DNA of 5,102 nt from Methyloglobulus sp. GTDB taxonomy: Bacteria > Pseudomonadota > Gammaproteobacteria > Methylococcales > Methylomonadaceae. Location of the stretch: contig JABFSV010000326.1 in the NCBI GenBank assembly GCA_013140405.1, positions 1 through 5,102 of the forward strand, given 5' to 3'. Within the stretch, counting starts at the first letter, position 1, and every line of letters begins with the position of its first letter. Shown here piece after piece: positions 5,016 to 5,102 of the stretch. The notes under the pieces were generated by a model. That model worked only from the letters and a program-made list of their open reading frames with translations, was not told where the DNA came from and did not search any database. The position numbers and the translations under genes were made by a program.

Positions 5016-5102
5016 GCGAGCCTTATGCCATCCAAATGGAACACATCTGGACTCGTTTTGGGGATAAAATTGTCCACAAAGACATTAACCTCGCTTTACC
5101 AC
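5012..5102 (+). CDS. ATP-binding protein of the Mla-type transporter (partial N-terminus)
   Basis: Thirty codons are visible before the window ends. The peptide MSEPYAIQMEHIWTRFGDKI continues VHKDINLALP, matching the first strands of MlaF-type ABC ATPases (the I-x-T-R-F-G-D-x-x-V-H-x-D-I-N-L pattern). The Walker A motif would follow just outside the window. The ATG overlaps the permease stop codon, so the two subunits are translationally coupled. It would energise phospholipid transport on the cytoplasmic side. Met9 is an alternative start, but the ATGA overlap favours the one given. Confidence 0.85.
   Translation, partial: MSEPYAIQMEHIWTRFGDKIVHKDINLALP

Overview
The window looks like a stretch of a gram-negative, probably gammaproteobacterial, chromosome. 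The signs are periplasmic copper proteins with inner-membrane anchors, an Mla-type phospholipid ABC transporter, and a REP-associated tyrosine transposase (RAYT) sitting among its own palindromes. I cannot name the genus.

Left part (1-2415, minus strand): a tightly packed operon reading leftwards. It encodes a two-domain multicopper oxidase (MCO) with a C-terminal membrane anchor, then a small type 1 copper protein (cupredoxin) with a signal peptide and its own C-terminal anchor, then the first 37 codons of a protein whose N-terminus resembles the bacterial leucyl/arginyl-tRNA--protein transferase family (Bpt/Ate). Both junctions are ATGA overlaps, so the three genes are probably co-translated. 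MCO and cupredoxin plausibly form an electron-transfer pair on the periplasmic face of the inner membrane. The substrate cannot be read from sequence.

Middle (2416-2962): about 550 bases without a convincing gene. It holds the presumed MCO promoter region, an imperfect inverted repeat, a few small hairpins, and a 24-codon hydrophobic ORF with a plausible ribosome binding site.

RAYT module (2963-3692): a RAYT gene on the minus strand bracketed by three copies of one 28-bp imperfect palindrome with core ACAAACCTAGGTTTGT. One copy lies downstream of the gene. Two lie head-to-head just upstream, the nearer one ending three bases from the start codon. The outermost copy cuts into a 60-codon open frame that looks like the tail of a decayed gene (3677-3859).

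Right part (3876-5102, plus strand): a permease of the MlaE family with an N-terminal STAS-like domain, overlapping by ATGA the start of its ATP-binding partner (MlaF-like), which runs off the window. This is the beginning of a phospholipid-trafficking operon, unrelated to the copper operon.

The items most worth a second look are the MCO-cupredoxin-Bpt-like operon and the self-contained REP/RAYT unit with its start-codon-proximal inverted repeat.
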